NCBI RefSeq assembly: GCF_028686475.1
Contig: NZ_JAQUCA010000004.1
Coordinates: forward strand, 162,442-226,441
Origin: Giesbergeria sp.
GTDB taxonomy: Bacteria; Pseudomonadota; Gammaproteobacteria; Burkholderiales; Burkholderiaceae_C
Length of the DNA stretch: 64,000 nt
Direction of reading: 5' to 3'
Shown: piece after piece, positions 53,994 to 63,928 of the stretch
Layout of the letters: every line of letters starts with the position of its first letter
Position numbering within the stretch: position 1 is the stretch's first letter
The notes under the pieces: generated by a model
Database searches by the model: none
Seen by the model: only the letters and a program-made list of their open reading frames with translations
What the model was told of the DNA's origin: nothing
Program-made: the position numbers and the translations under genes

Positions 53994-54039
53994 ATCGTTT
54001 GGTGGGATGCTACTCTGAGAAAAGAGCAGCTATCCGCAT

Positions 54040-55944
54040 TTAACGTGCTGGGCGTGCTGGGCGCTTGCGCGCATCGTGCGGCGCAAAAGAAGGTTTGCCA
54101 CCGGCAGCACCGCCACCAGCGTGCTTAGAAAATGCGGGCTTGCGCGGTGCAAAATCACCACGCGGAGCCATCTCGCCACGCGGGGCAAAATCACCGCGTG
54201 GGCCATCCGCGAAACCACCACGACCGCCACCATCGCCAAAACCGGGCTTGCGGCCATAGCCTTCACCATCGCGGCGCGGAGCAAAGCCACGGTCTTCACG
54301 TGGCGCACCACCGAAGCCACCACCGCCGTGCGGACGGTCATCGCCGGGGCGGCCTTGCACGCGCTGGCGGTCATTGAAGCCGCTGGCACCGCCAAAGTTG
54401 CGCTCACGGTCGCCACCAAAACCACCGCCAAAGCCACCACGGGAGCCAGAGCCACCGCCGCCGCCAAATTTGCGACCACCACCGCCACCGCTGCGGCCAC
54501 CGCCGAAGTCACCTTGTGGGCGGCTGCCGGGCTGCGGGAAGCGTTGCACTGGCTCCAGGCCCGGAATCACTTCGGCCTTGAATTGTTGGTGCGTGTGGCC
54601 TTCGATGTCAAAAATCTTGCGACGGTCACGGAATTCGGCAAAGGTGATGGCCAAACCATCGCGGCCAGCACGGCCAGTGCGGCCAATACGGTGGGTGTAA
54701 TCTTCGGCCTTCATGGGCAAGCCGTAGTTGAACACGTGGGTGATGGTGGGCACGTCAATACCGCGTGCGGCCACATCGGTAGCCACCAAAATTTGCACTT
54801 GGCCTTGGCGCAGGGCCATCAGGCGGCGATTACGCAAACCTTGGCTCAATGCCCCGTGCAAGGCGACGGCGCTAAAACCTTCTTGTTGCAAATCGGCAGC
54901 CAAACCATCGCACTCGACTTGGGTGCTGGCAAACACAATCGCTTGGTTGATGGAGGTATCACGCAGCCAGTGGTCCAGCATCTTGCGCTTGTGTTGTGCG
55001 TTGTCGGCCCAATACAGCACTTGCTTGATGTTGACGTGCTTCTCGTGCGGCGCGTCGTTTTGAATTTTCTTGACCGAGGAACCGCCATCGTGCATCACGC
55101 GCATGGCCAACTGCTGGATGCGCGGCGCAAAGGTGGCGCTGAACATCATGGTTTGCTTGCGTTGGCTGGTGAGCTGGTTGACTTCGGCCAAATCGTCCGA
55201 GAAGCCCAAATCCAACATGCGGTCGGCTTCGTCCACCACCAAGAACTGCACCTTGTCGAGCTTGATTTGCATCGAGCGTTGCAAGTCCAGCAGGCGGCCC
55301 GGAGTGGCCACCACCAAATCAGCGTTTTGCAGCTTGGCAATTTGCAATTGGTAGGGCATACCGCCGACCACGTTGGCGACGCGCAGGCCACGGGTGTGCT
55401 TGACCAAATCAATCGCATCATGGGCGACTTGTTGCGCCAATTCGCGCGTGGGGCACAGAATCAAAGCGCCGGGGGTGGCGGCCTTGAAGTTGCGGCTGTT
55501 GGTTGGGTCTTTGCGCTTGGCGCGCTTGGGTGGGGCTTCGCCACGGGCCAATGCCTCGGCGGCGGCGCGTTCGTATTCGGCGCGGGCTTGCGCTTCGGCT
55601 TCGGCCATTTGGCCAATCAGGGTGTGCAGCACCGGCAGCAAGAAGGCAGCGGTTTTGCCGCTACCGGTTTGGCTAGAGACCATCAGGTCAATGTAGCGGC
55701 CATTTTCGCCACCTGCGCCCATCGCCAAGGGAATGGCTTTGAGCTGCACCGTGGTGGGTTGGGTGTAGCCCAAATCGGCCACGGCCTGCACCAGTTCGGG
55801 GGCCAAGCCCAGCTCGATAAAGCCATTGGGCGCGGCAGTGACGGCGGCATCATCGGCCAGCACAGTGCTGTCTTGCAAGGAAATTTCGGAAATAGCGGCA
55901 TCAGCAGCGGCGAAATCGCCCTGCACTTGGAAAGTGTCAGTCAT
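54040..55944 (-). CDS. rhlE: DEAD-box RNA helicase, RhlE-like, with glycine/arginine-rich tail
   Basis: 634 residues from ATG 55944. Motifs: Q-motif region TQPTTVQLKAIP, Walker A SQTGSGKTAAF, PTRELAQQ, TPGRLLD, VDEAD (motif II), FSATF (motif III), ATDVAARGID and HRIGRTGRAG. From ~480 the tail is a low-complexity FGGG/RGG sequence of ~150 residues, typical of RhlE-type helicases that bind RNA and support ribosome assembly or cold growth. An insert of Ala/Glu-rich sequence lies between Walker A and motif Ia. It has a 276-bp upstream gap with a strong hairpin and its own terminator, so it is monocistronic. Confidence 0.92.
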   Translation of the reverse strand: MTDTFQVQGDFAAADAAISEISLQDSTVLADDAAVTAAPNGFIELGLAPELVQAVADLGYTQPTTVQLKAIPLAMGAGGENGRYIDLMVSSQTGSGKTAAFLLPVLHTLIGQMAEAEAQARAEYERAAAEALARGEAPPKRAKRKDPTNSRNFKAATPGALILCPTRELAQQVAHDAIDLVKHTRGLRVANVVGGMPYQLQIAKLQNADLVVATPGRLLDLQRSMQIKLDKVQFLVVDEADRMLDLGFSDDLAEVNQLTSQRKQTMMFSATFAPRIQQLAMRVMHDGGSSVKKIQNDAPHEKHVNIKQVLYWADNAQHKRKMLDHWLRDTSINQAIVFASTQVECDGLAADLQQEGFSAVALHGALSQGLRNRRLMALRQGQVQILVATDVAARGIDVPTITHVFNYGLPMKAEDYTHRIGRTGRAGRDGLAITFAEFRDRRKIFDIEGHTHQQFKAEVIPGLEPVQRFPQPGSRPQGDFGGGRSGGGGGRKFGGGGGSGSRGGFGGGFGGDRERNFGGASGFNDRQRVQGRPGDDRPHGGGGFGGAPREDRGFAPRRDGEGYGRKPGFGDGGGRGGFADGPRGDFAPRGEMAPRGDFAPRKPAFSKHAGGGAAGGKPSFAPHDARKRPARPAR

Positions 55945-55990
55945 ATTTTTTCTCACACGAGAACAACGCTGGCAGGCTGCCAACGCTGGC

Positions 55991-56027
55991 TTCGTTTATG
56001 GTTAAAAAACATCAACCATCAAACGAA
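55991..56027 (-). promoter_or_regulatory. Hairpin in the leader of the DEAD-box helicase mRNA
   Basis: TTCGTTT-ATGGTT (55991-56003) pairs with AACCAT-C-AAACGAA (56014-56027), a 13-bp stem with one bulge and a 10-nt loop, 47 bp before the helicase ATG on its transcript. Next to it AACGCTGGC is repeated (55964 and 55982 region). The whole gap 55945-56220 holds no gene. Helicase genes often have long, structured leaders that control them in cold or by RNase action; this is a candidate. Confidence 0.45.
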
Positions 56028-56220
56028 ACCTGCACCAACGGGGAGTGTTGGCGCGGCTGGGTATCTAGCACGAACTGCAAGGCGCTTTGCTTGCTGGTTC
56101 GCAGACCCAATGTGTGAAGGGAGATGCACAATTTGCATCAGCATGTGCTGTGCAGTTGCTAATTATTACACAGATAGGGGTTTCCCCGCAAGCATTACAA
56201 GGCCAAAAAATGCTGTGCAT

Positions 56221-57999
56221 CTATCCCATGCCTAACAGACTGCGCGCCACTGCCTCGGCCACCTTGATGCCATCGACCCCGGCAGACAAAATGCCGCCCG
56301 CGTAGCTGGCCCCTTCCCCGGCGGGGTACAGGCCGATGGTGTTCAGGCTTTGGAAATTTTCGCCACGGGTGATTTTGAGCGGCGAGGAGGTGCGCGTTTC
56401 CACCCCGGTCAGTACCGCATCGGGCCTGTCAAAGCCTTTGATTTTGCGCCCAAAGGCGGGGAGTGCTTCGCGCAGGGCGGCAATGGCATACGGCGGCAGG
56501 GCCGGGTGCAAATCGCCCAGCGTTACGCCGGGCTGGTAGGAGGGCTGCACTTCGCCCCACTGCTGCGATGGCCGTCCGGCGATGAAATCGCCCACCAGTT
56601 GGCCGGGGGCGTTGTAGTTGCTGCCGCCCAAGACATAGGCATGGGACTCTAACTGGCGCTGCAACACCATGCCCGCCAGCGGGTGAACGCTGCCATTGGC
56701 GGGGTTTTCGCTGCCATAGCTGGCCCCTAACGTAGCTTCAAAGGCGGCGGGGTCCGTGGGGTAGTCGCTGGGGTCTATGCCCACGACCATGCCAGCGTTG
56801 GCATTGCGCTCGTTGCGCGAATACTGGCTCATGCCGTTGGTCACGACCCGGCCTGGCTCGCTGGTGGCTGCAACCACGGTGCCGCCGGGGCACATGCAAA
56901 AGCTGTAAGCGGTGCGGCCATTGCTGGCGTGGTGGACTAATTTGTAATCGGCGGCGCCCAATAAGGGATGGCCTGCATGGCGACCCCAGCGCGCGCGGTC
57001 AATCAGGCCTTGCGGGTGTTCGATGCGAAAACCGATGGAGAACGGCTTGGACTCCATCGTTACACCAAGCTGGTAGAGCATGGCAAAGGTATCACGCGCG
57101 CTGTGGCCCAAAGCCAGCACCACTTGCGAGGCGGGTAACTCGTAGCTTTGGCCGCTGGCTTGGTTGAGTACTTGTAGGCCACGCACGTGGCGGCCTTGCG
57201 CGTTTTCTTCTACTTGGATGTCGGTGACGCGCTGTTCAAAGCGCACTTCACCACCCAAAGCGATGATTTGCTCACGCAGGTTTTCTACCACCTTCACCAG
57301 TTTGAAGGTGCCAATGTGCGGGTGCGCGGCATACAAAATCTCGGGTGGCGCACCGGCCTGCACGAATTCTTGCATGACCTTGCGCCCCAAGTGGCGCGGG
57401 TCTTTGATTTGGCTGTACAGCTTGCCATCGGAGAAGGTGCCCGCGCCGCCTTCGCCAAACTGCACATTTGATTCTGGGTTCAGTTCGCGTTTGCGCCACA
57501 GGCCCCAAGTGTCTTTGGTGCGCTGGCGTACTGGCTTGCCACGTTCCAGCACGATGGGTTGGAAGCCCATTTGCGCCAGCACCAGCGCGGCAAAAATGCC
57601 ACAGGGGCCAAAACCGACCACCACCGGACGCTCTTGCAGTGGGGTCGGTGCTTGACCTACTGGGTGCCAAGCCATGTCCGGGCTGGGTTGGATATGCGGG
57701 TTGGTGGCATGGCGCGCCAGCAACGTGGCCTCTTGCGCCGGGTCAGTCAAGGCCACATCCACAATGAACACGGCCAGCAATTGCGCTTTGCGTGCATCAA
57801 AACTGCGCTTGAAGACCTGCAATTGCGCCAAGTCGGTTTCAGGTACCCCCAAGGCTTGGGCGGCCAAACGGCGCAAAGCGGCAATGGGTTGCGGTGCAGG
57901 GGCGCGGTCGGCCTCGGTTTCGGCACGGGCATCGGCGGCGCGCAGCGGCGGCACGGGCAATTCCGTCAGGGGGAGTTTGAGTTCAGACAGGCGAATCAT
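56221..57999 (-). CDS. FAD-dependent dehydrogenase of COG2509 type
   Basis: About 592 residues from ATG 57999 (MIRLSELKLPL). The first ~100 residues are a small alpha/beta domain; then the dinucleotide motif VVVGFGPCGIFAALVLAQMG, LERGKPVRQR, and the family block SNVQFGEGGAGTFSDGKL with KDPRHLGRKV. VLALGHSARDTF and FCMCPGGTVVAATS follow, and TIGLYPAGEGASYAGGI near the C-terminus completes the FAD site. The family is widespread and uncharacterised. It is single, facing away from the chemoreceptor gene. Confidence 0.85.
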   Translation of the reverse strand: MIRLSELKLPLTELPVPPLRAADARAETEADRAPAPQPIAALRRLAAQALGVPETDLAQLQVFKRSFDARKAQLLAVFIVDVALTDPAQEATLLARHATNPHIQPSPDMAWHPVGQAPTPLQERPVVVGFGPCGIFAALVLAQMGFQPIVLERGKPVRQRTKDTWGLWRKRELNPESNVQFGEGGAGTFSDGKLYSQIKDPRHLGRKVMQEFVQAGAPPEILYAAHPHIGTFKLVKVVENLREQIIALGGEVRFEQRVTDIQVEENAQGRHVRGLQVLNQASGQSYELPASQVVLALGHSARDTFAMLYQLGVTMESKPFSIGFRIEHPQGLIDRARWGRHAGHPLLGAADYKLVHHASNGRTAYSFCMCPGGTVVAATSEPGRVVTNGMSQYSRNERNANAGMVVGIDPSDYPTDPAAFEATLGASYGSENPANGSVHPLAGMVLQRQLESHAYVLGGSNYNAPGQLVGDFIAGRPSQQWGEVQPSYQPGVTLGDLHPALPPYAIAALREALPAFGRKIKGFDRPDAVLTGVETRTSSPLKITRGENFQSLNTIGLYPAGEGASYAGGILSAGVDGIKVAEAVARSLLGMG

Positions 58000-58158
58000 G
58001 GCAGTGGCTGGCCCGTGGTGATCGGGCAAAGGGCAAGGGGTTGATTTTACCGGGCAGGGTCAACTTCAAACGCAACCGGTAGGATACTACGCCCACCGCA
58101 CCCGTGTGCTGCGGCAACCCGTTTCTGAACCCTTGGCCCCTGCGGGCCTGTCCACCCC

Positions 58159-60012
58159 ATGATTGACGCCATCAAACACCTGCCCATTGGGCGCAAACTC
58201 ATGGCGAGCTTTGCGCTGTGCCTGCTGCTTTTTGCGCTGATTGCGTCCCTGGTCAGCGTCTGGCTGGTAGAAAAAGAAGTAGAGCGCCGCGCTACCACCG
58301 AAGAGCTGCCCAGGCTGGTCGAGGGCATCCGCTCGGATGTGCAGCGCCAGCTGGCGCCGGCCATTGCCAGCTCGCTGGCGCTGGCCGACAACACCTTCAT
58401 GGCCGAATGGGACCGCGCCGGTATGCCCGAGGCGGGCCGCGCCACTTGGCTGGCCTACGCGGGCGCTATCCAAAAACGCCAAGCAGCCTCTGCCGTGTTC
58501 TGGGCTTCTGAGCGCGACCGCAAGTACTATACCAACGATGGCAAAGTGCGCGACATCCTGCCCACCGAGCAGTGGTTTCCTGACACCATGAACCAGAAAG
58601 TGCCCTACGCCCTGAACATCGACTTTGACGTGGGCGCGCAAAAGCACATGGTGTTCATCAATGTGCGCGTCGATGGCCCCGAGGGTCAGCGCGCTGCCAC
58701 CGGGCTGGGCCTGTCGGTGCAGGCGATTGCCGACACCATTGCCAACTATCAGATTGCCCAAACCGGCTCGGCCTACCTGGTGCGTGCCAACGGCACTTTG
58801 TTGATGCACCGCGACCAGTCGCTGCTCAGCGGCAAGCACTTGCTGAAAGACATGCCCGGTTTGAACGATGCTATGGCGAACCAGCTGCTGGGCAGCCAGG
58901 GCTTTACGCAGCTGCGCTATGTCAACGCCGGGGCCGAGTACATCATCGTCTCCATGCCCATCCCCGAGCTGCAAGCCTACGTGGTGGCCGAAGTGCCCGC
59001 CGATGAGCTGACCGGGCCGGTGCTGGGCGCGCTGCGTACCTCCGGCATCATTGCTTTGCTGGTGGGTGGCAGCGCCACCTTGGTGGTGGTGCTGTGGCTG
59101 AGCCGGGCCATGTCGGCGCCGCTGCGCCGGGCGGTGCAGTTGCTGGCAGAAATTGCCGAGGGCAACCTCACGCGCCGCATGCCCTCGGACGCGCGCGATG
59201 AAATCGGCCAATTGGGCGGGGCCATCAACCGGCTGGTGGAGTCGCTGGTGGCGCTGGTGCAGAACATGCGCGTGAGCGCGGGTGCGCTGGAGGGCAACGC
59301 AGATGCGATTGCCTCAGGCAGCGCTCACCTGAGCCAGCGCACCGAAGACCAGGCAGGCAACTTGCAACGCACTGCGGCCTCGATGGAGCAGCTGACGGTG
59401 GCCGTGCGCCACAACACCGACACCGCCAAGACCGCCGTGCAGTTGGCCAGCAGTGCCACCGAGGCGGCCCAGGCCGGTGGCACCGTGGTGGCCGAGGTGA
59501 CGCAGACGATGGGCCAGATCAACGCCGCCTCGGCGCGCATTGCCGATATCAACAACGTGATTGACGGCATCGCTTTCCAGACCAACATCTTGGCGCTGAA
59601 TGCGGCTGTGGAAGCCGCCCGCGCCGGTGAGCAGGGCCGGGGCTTTGCCGTGGTGGCCAGCGAGGTGCGCACGCTGGCCCAGCGATCGGCCCAGGCGGCG
59701 CGCGAGATCAAGGCGCTGATCCAGACCAGCGTAGCCACCGTGGCACTGGGCGCGGACCAGGCCGTCCACGCCCGCGAGGCCATGAACAACATCGTGCAGC
59801 AGGTTCACCAAATGCACCAGTTGATGCAGGAGATCAGCCAGGCCAGCCAGGAGCAAAGCATCGGGCTGGAGCAAATCGGCACAGCGGTGGCGCAGCTGGA
59901 CGCCGTGACCCAGCAAAACGCCGCGCTGGTGGACCAAAGCACCACGGTGGCGAGCGATTTGCAGCAGCAATCGGCCCAACTGGCGCAGCTGCTGGCACCG
60001 TTCAAACTCTGA
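58159..60012 (+). CDS. Methyl-accepting chemotaxis protein with Cache-type sensor
   Basis: 617 residues. A membrane helix (~13-35), a ~260-residue periplasmic sensor with a single-Cache-like look, a second helix (~293-315), HAMP (~316-370) and the cytoplasmic signalling hairpin with the conserved tip [21 protein letters not shown]. No C-terminal CheR-binding pentapeptide is present. It would steer flagella through CheA/CheW. Unlike its neighbours it prefers CTG and CAG over TTG and CAA, so it may have come from a higher-GC relative. No other chemotaxis gene is nearby. Confidence 0.92.
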   Translation: MIDAIKHLPIGRKLMASFALCLLLFALIASLVSVWLVEKEVERRATTEELPRLVEGIRSDVQRQLAPAIASSLALADNTFMAEWDRAGMPEAGRATWLAYAGAIQKRQAASAVFWASERDRKYYTNDGKVRDILPTEQWFPDTMNQKVPYALNIDFDVGAQKHMVFINVRVDGPEGQRAATGLGLSVQAIADTIANYQIAQTGSAYLVRANGTLLMHRDQSLLSGKHLLKDMPGLNDAMANQLLGSQGFTQLRYVNAGAEYIIVSMPIPELQAYVVAEVPADELTGPVLGALRTSGIIALLVGGSATLVVVLWLSRAMSAPLRRAVQLLAEIAEGNLTRRMPSDARDEIGQLGGAINRLVESLVALVQNMRVSAGALEGNADAIASGSAHLSQRTEDQAGNLQRTAASMEQLTVAVRHNTDTAKTAVQLASSATEAAQAGGTVVAEVTQTMGQINAASARIADINNVIDGIAFQTNILALNAAVEAARAGEQGRGFAVVASEVRTLAQRSAQAAREIKALIQTSVATVALGADQAVHAREAMNNIVQQVHQMHQLMQEISQASQEQSIGLEQIGTAVAQLDAVTQQNAALVDQSTTVASDLQQQSAQLAQLLAPFKL

Positions 60013-60116
60013 CCGGTTAAAGGGTAAAAAATGGCCCCAGCCCTTACGCAGCAAGCGCAAGCAGCTATGGTCTTTGATGTTTTGCGCCGCCTACACCGAT
60101 GCCGCCCTGCCGCACC

Positions 60117-60560
60117 TCAGCGGTACACCAGCACCGGAATTTTCGAATGCGCCAGCACCTTTTGCGTCTCGCTGCCCAGCAGCAGCGCGCTGACGCCCGA
60201 GCGCCCGTGCGAGGCCATGAAAATCAAATCGCAGCCGTGGCTTTCGGCGGCAGCAATAATCAGCGCATAAGGCTGGTTGCCCACGCCCACAGCGCGCTGG
60301 CAGCGGGTGCCAGCATCGCGCACCACGGCCTCGGCGGCGTCCAGCACTTCTTGCGCTGCATCGCGCAGGCGCTGCGCTACCTCTTCGTTCAGGTGCGGGC
60401 TGACCATAGCGCCCAAACCGATATAGGGGGCCGGGGCTTCGGGCTGGGCATAAAACAGCGTGATTTGCGCGCCGGTTTCTTTGGCATACGAGGCCGCGCG
60501 TGCCACGTTGCGTAGCGACAGCTCCGAGCCATCGGTGGGCACCAAAATGTGCTTGAACAT
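60117..60560 (-). CDS. Universal stress protein, UspA family
   Basis: 147 residues: HILVPTDGSELSLRNVARAASYA at the N-terminus and the ATP-binding motif GCDLIFMASHGRSGVSALLLGSETQKVLAHSKIPVLVYR (G-x2-G-x9-GS form) at the C-terminus. It binds nucleotide and is induced in stress in other bacteria. It lies 26 bp after the EmrB-like gene on the same strand. Confidence 0.92.
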   Translation of the reverse strand: MFKHILVPTDGSELSLRNVARAASYAKETGAQITLFYAQPEAPAPYIGLGAMVSPHLNEEVAQRLRDAAQEVLDAAEAVVRDAGTRCQRAVGVGNQPYALIIAAAESHGCDLIFMASHGRSGVSALLLGSETQKVLAHSKIPVLVYR

Positions 60561-60586
60561 AGTTGCTTCCTTTCAAGTTCAACGGG

Positions 60587-62134
60587 TCAGTGGCCACCGG
60601 CACCTGGCTCGATGGTGCGCGTAGGTTTGGGGGCCACCCAAATGATGGCGGCCGCCACAAAGAACATCACCGCCACGCCGGTCATCACTTGGTTGGTGGA
60701 CAACATGCCGCTTTGCGAGACAATCAGGTAATCCATCACCTGCGTGGCCACTTCCGGCGGTGCGCCCGATTGCGTGAGCAGCTGCGCCACGCTGCCATCG
60801 CGGTCGGCCAAACCCACCAGCTCGGCGTGGTTGCGCGTGGTCTGGTTCGCCCACACCGTAGTCACCACCGAAGTGGCAAACGCGCCCGACAAGGTACGCA
60901 AAAAGTTCATCAAGCCAGCGGCGGAATCCATCTCGCGCTCTTCCACGCTGCCCAGGGCGATACCGGAAGTGGGAATAAAGAAAAACGGCAGCGCAAAACC
61001 CATCACCGCCAGCGGGATGGCAATGTCCCAGAACGCCATATCGCTGTTGGCCACGCTGCGCCACAGCGTGACCACGCCCATCCACAGCAGGCCAAAGAAC
61101 ACCAAGCCACGCGGGTCACGTTTGCTGTTGGCCACAATGGGCGCGACAAACAGCGCTGTCACGCCCGTCCAAGCGGTGGCCAAACCGGCATCGGTGGCGG
61201 TGTAGCCCATAAAACTTTGCAGCCACAGCGGCGTCAGCACACTGACACCAAAAAACGCCGCATAGGCCACGCTCACGGTAATCACCGAGGCATTGAAGCC
61301 GCGATGCCGGAACACGCGCAAATCCACCACCGGGTGCTTTTCGTGCAGCTCCCAAATCAAAAAAGCGGCAAAACCGACGGCGGCGATGATGGCGAGGGCG
61401 ATGATTTGGCTGGAGGCAAACCAGTCGAGGTTTTTGCCCTCGTCCAGCACCAGTTGCAACGCCACCACCCACACCAAGAGCAGCAGCAGCCCGACCTTAT
61501 CGAAGGGATTGCGTACCGGGCTGTCTTGGTAGTGCTGCAAAATTTTCCAAACCATCAGGCCAAAGCCGATGGCAATCGGGGCGTTGATGAGGAAAACCCA
61601 GTTCCAAGCGAAATCATCGACCAGCCAGCCGCCCAAAATCGGCCCCACCACGGGCGCGACCAGCGTGGTCATGGACCAAATGCCAATCGCGGCACCGGCT
61701 TTGTCTTTGGGGAAGATACGCAGCATCAGCGTTTGCGACAGCGGCATCAGCGGGCCGCCGCTCAGGCCCTGGAACACGCGCATCACCACCAACATGCCAA
61801 TCGAGGTGGACAGGCCGCACAAAATCGAAAAGATGCCAAACAACACCATCGACCAGACAAATACGCGCACTGCGCCAAAGCGCGCAGCCAGCCAGCCGGT
61901 AAGCGGCACGGTGATGGCCTCGCCCACGGCAAAGGAGGTAATCACCCAAGTGCCTTGGCTGGCCGCCGCGCCCAAAGCACCGGCAATATTGGGCACCGCC
62001 ACGTTGGCGATGGTCATGTTCAGTACGGCAATGAAGTTGGCCGAAGCCAGCATCAGCGCGGCAATCACCAGCATGGAACCGCTCAGTGGGGCCGGTGCAG
62101 CGTGGGCATGGTCTGCCGTTGTCGCTTGACTCAT
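60587..62134 (-). CDS. emrB: Drug efflux MFS transporter, DHA2/EmrB family
   Basis: 515 residues with fourteen membrane helices expected. The DHA2 signature is visible: FIAVLNMTIANVAVPNIAGALGAA, TSFAVGEAITVPLTGWLAARFG and the loop after helix 4, RVFQGLSGGPLMPLSQTLM, and GPILGGWL in helix 5. It exports hydrophobic toxic compounds with proton antiport, working with the HlyD-type adaptor 17 bp upstream and an outer-membrane channel. Confidence 0.92.
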   Translation of the reverse strand: MSQATTADHAHAAPAPLSGSMLVIAALMLASANFIAVLNMTIANVAVPNIAGALGAAASQGTWVITSFAVGEAITVPLTGWLAARFGAVRVFVWSMVLFGIFSILCGLSTSIGMLVVMRVFQGLSGGPLMPLSQTLMLRIFPKDKAGAAIGIWSMTTLVAPVVGPILGGWLVDDFAWNWVFLINAPIAIGFGLMVWKILQHYQDSPVRNPFDKVGLLLLLVWVVALQLVLDEGKNLDWFASSQIIALAIIAAVGFAAFLIWELHEKHPVVDLRVFRHRGFNASVITVSVAYAAFFGVSVLTPLWLQSFMGYTATDAGLATAWTGVTALFVAPIVANSKRDPRGLVFFGLLWMGVVTLWRSVANSDMAFWDIAIPLAVMGFALPFFFIPTSGIALGSVEEREMDSAAGLMNFLRTLSGAFATSVVTTVWANQTTRNHAELVGLADRDGSVAQLLTQSGAPPEVATQVMDYLIVSQSGMLSTNQVMTGVAVMFFVAAAIIWVAPKPTRTIEPGAGGH

Positions 62135-62151
62135 GGTGTAGTGGCCTTGGC

Positions 62152-63339
62152 TTAGTGGGCGGCGGCGTTGCGCGCGGCGTCATGAACAGCGGCAGCAGCC
62201 ACGGGCTGGCCGCCGGTGCGCGTGTCGATGGTGGCGCTCATCGACAGGCCCACTTTGAGCGGATGCGCTTGCAACTGCGCCGCATCCAGCTGCACGCGCA
62301 CCGGCAGGCGCTGCACCACCTTGATCCAGTTGCCGGTGGCGTTTTGCGCCGGAATCGCCGCAAAGGCCGAACCCGATCCGCCCGAAAAACCGGCCACCAC
62401 GCCGGTGTAGGTAACGTTTTTGCCGTAGATGTCGGCGTGCAGCTTCACGCTTTGGCCGACGCGCACTTTTTCCAGTTGCACTTCCTTGAAATTGGCATCG
62501 ACGTAAATCTCGTTCACTGGCACCACCGCCATCAGCGGCATTCCGGGCTGCACGCGCTGGCCCAGTTGCACCCGGCGTTGCGCTACCACGCCATCCAGCG
62601 GCGCGCGCAGCGTGGTGCGCTCCAAGTCCACCTTGGTTTGGTCCAGGCGCGCTTGGGCGGCCAGCACTTCGGGGTTGGTGTCCACACTGCTGTGGCTGAT
62701 GAGGGCAGCGTTGGCCTCTTTGGCGGCCACGGCAGAACGCTGGTTCGCGGTGACTTGCGCGGCAGCGGCTTTGGCAGCGGCCAGTTGCGCCGTGGCGGCA
62801 TCAAAGCCGTTTTTGGCGCGCGTCAGTTCATCGCCCGACACCGACCCCGAAGCCACCAAGGCTTGGCGGCGTTGCAAATCGACTTTGGCGCGCTCAAAAT
62901 CGGCCTGCGCGGCGGCCAGTTGGGCGCTGGCGCGCTGCGCGTCGGCCTCGCGGGCGCTGATTTGGGCGCTCAGGTTGCTGTCGTTGGCCATCAGGCTTTT
63001 GACGCGGCGCGTGGCGCGGTCGAGGTCGGCGCTGGCCTGGGCTACGGCCAGCTGGGCATCGGTGGGGTCAATCACCAGCAGCACATCGCCTTTTTTCACG
63101 GCCTGGGTGTCGCTGACTTTCACTTCCAGCACCGTGCCGCCCACGGCGGGGGTGATTTGCGCCACTTCGGCGGCGGCATAGGCGTTGTCGGTCGAAACGA
63201 AGTGCGAGGCGTGCAGCTGCCAGTAAGCGGTAGCGCCAGCAGCCGCCAGCACGACCACGCCGCCCAGCAGGGCCAGGCGGGTGTTGCGGCGTTTTTTCAG
63301 CAGGGCATCGGCGGCAGAGGTGGTGTGGGTGTCAGACAT
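62152..63339 (-). CDS. emrA: HlyD-family adaptor, EmrA-like
   Basis: 395 residues. An N-terminal membrane helix (ALLGGVVVLAAAGATAYW), lipoyl halves (QITPAVGGTVLEVKV, RAPLDGVVAQRRVQLGQ) around a long Ala/Gln-rich coiled-coil hairpin (~95-205), and a beta-barrel (VPVNEIYVDANFKEVQLEKV is the EmrA-type sequence). It bridges EmrB and the outer-membrane factor. The outer-membrane gene 48 bp upstream is disrupted. Confidence 0.93.
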   Translation of the reverse strand: MSDTHTTSAADALLKKRRNTRLALLGGVVVLAAAGATAYWQLHASHFVSTDNAYAAAEVAQITPAVGGTVLEVKVSDTQAVKKGDVLLVIDPTDAQLAVAQASADLDRATRRVKSLMANDSNLSAQISAREADAQRASAQLAAAQADFERAKVDLQRRQALVASGSVSGDELTRAKNGFDAATAQLAAAKAAAAQVTANQRSAVAAKEANAALISHSSVDTNPEVLAAQARLDQTKVDLERTTLRAPLDGVVAQRRVQLGQRVQPGMPLMAVVPVNEIYVDANFKEVQLEKVRVGQSVKLHADIYGKNVTYTGVVAGFSGGSGSAFAAIPAQNATGNWIKVVQRLPVRVQLDAAQLQAHPLKVGLSMSATIDTRTGGQPVAAAAVHDAARNAAAH

Positions 63340-63387
63340 GGGGATTCCTGGTTGCGGTGTTTTTGGGAAGGGCAGCAGGCGGTGCGC

Positions 63388-63894
63388 TTACGGGGTAGCG
63401 GTGCTGCTGGCCACTTGGTAGCCACCGCCCAGCGCGCGTTGCAGGCCCACATCCAGCGCGATGGATGCGGCGCGCAGGTTGGTTTGCGCGCTCAAGGTGC
63501 CCAGCAGGCTGTCTTCAGCGGTGAGCACTTCCAAATAATTGGCCAGGCCACCGGCATAGCGGTTGCTGGCCACGCGGTGCGCCTCGCTGGCGGCATCCAC
63601 GGCTTCTTGCGCTTTGTGCAGGCGCTGGCCCAGCGCTTTTTGGCTGATGGCGTTGTCGGCCACCTCTTGCAGCGCGCGCGCCACGGTGGCGTTGTAGTTG
63701 GCCACGGCCTCGGCGTAGCTGGCATGGGCGCCGCGCAACTCGCCTTGCAAACGCCCACCGCTGAAAATCGGCAGCGAAATCGCTGGCCCCACACCGGCCA
63801 CGCTAGAACCGCCCTTGGCCAGCCTATCCAGCCCCAGCGATTGCAGCCCGACAAAGGCCGAAAGGTTGACGTTGGGGTTAGCAGCAGCACTCAA
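63388..63894 (-). pseudogene. Outer-membrane efflux factor (NodT/OprM type), truncated 5' by IS607-like insertion
   Basis: About 168 C-terminal residues of an outer-membrane factor: NPNVNLSAFVGLQSLGLDRL, VGPAISLPIFSGGRLQGELRGA, ARALQEVADNAISQ and NRYAGGLANYLEVLTAEDSLL. Intact family members have ~470-500 residues. The homology stops abruptly near 63890, where an IS607-type element begins, so about two thirds of the gene is missing from the window. The efflux operon therefore lacks its own channel and probably its normal promoter. Confidence 0.82.
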
Positions 63895-63912
63895 CAAATC
63901 TACTCAAATCTA
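63895..63912. repeat. Direct repeats CAAATCTA at the IS607-like end
   Basis: CAAATCTA occurs at 63895-63902 and again at 63905-63912, spaced by one helical turn. IS607 recombinases bind short motifs near the element ends, so these may be their sites. Confidence 0.45.
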
Positions 63913-63928
63913 TGCTAATATATCCATT

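Noticed and set aside
54076..56235. 719-codon open frame on the plus strand
   Set aside because: It is antisense to the DEAD-box helicase gene. Its low-complexity product mirrors the glycine-rich tail and GC-rich codons, with no protein-like motifs.
60563..62155. 530-codon open frame on the plus strand
   Set aside because: Antisense to the EmrB-like gene; the product is His/Gln/Arg-rich and resembles no family.
62086..63918. 610-codon open frame on the plus strand
   Set aside because: Antisense to the EmrA and outer-membrane factor genes; histidine- and glycine-rich composition is that of a shadow frame.
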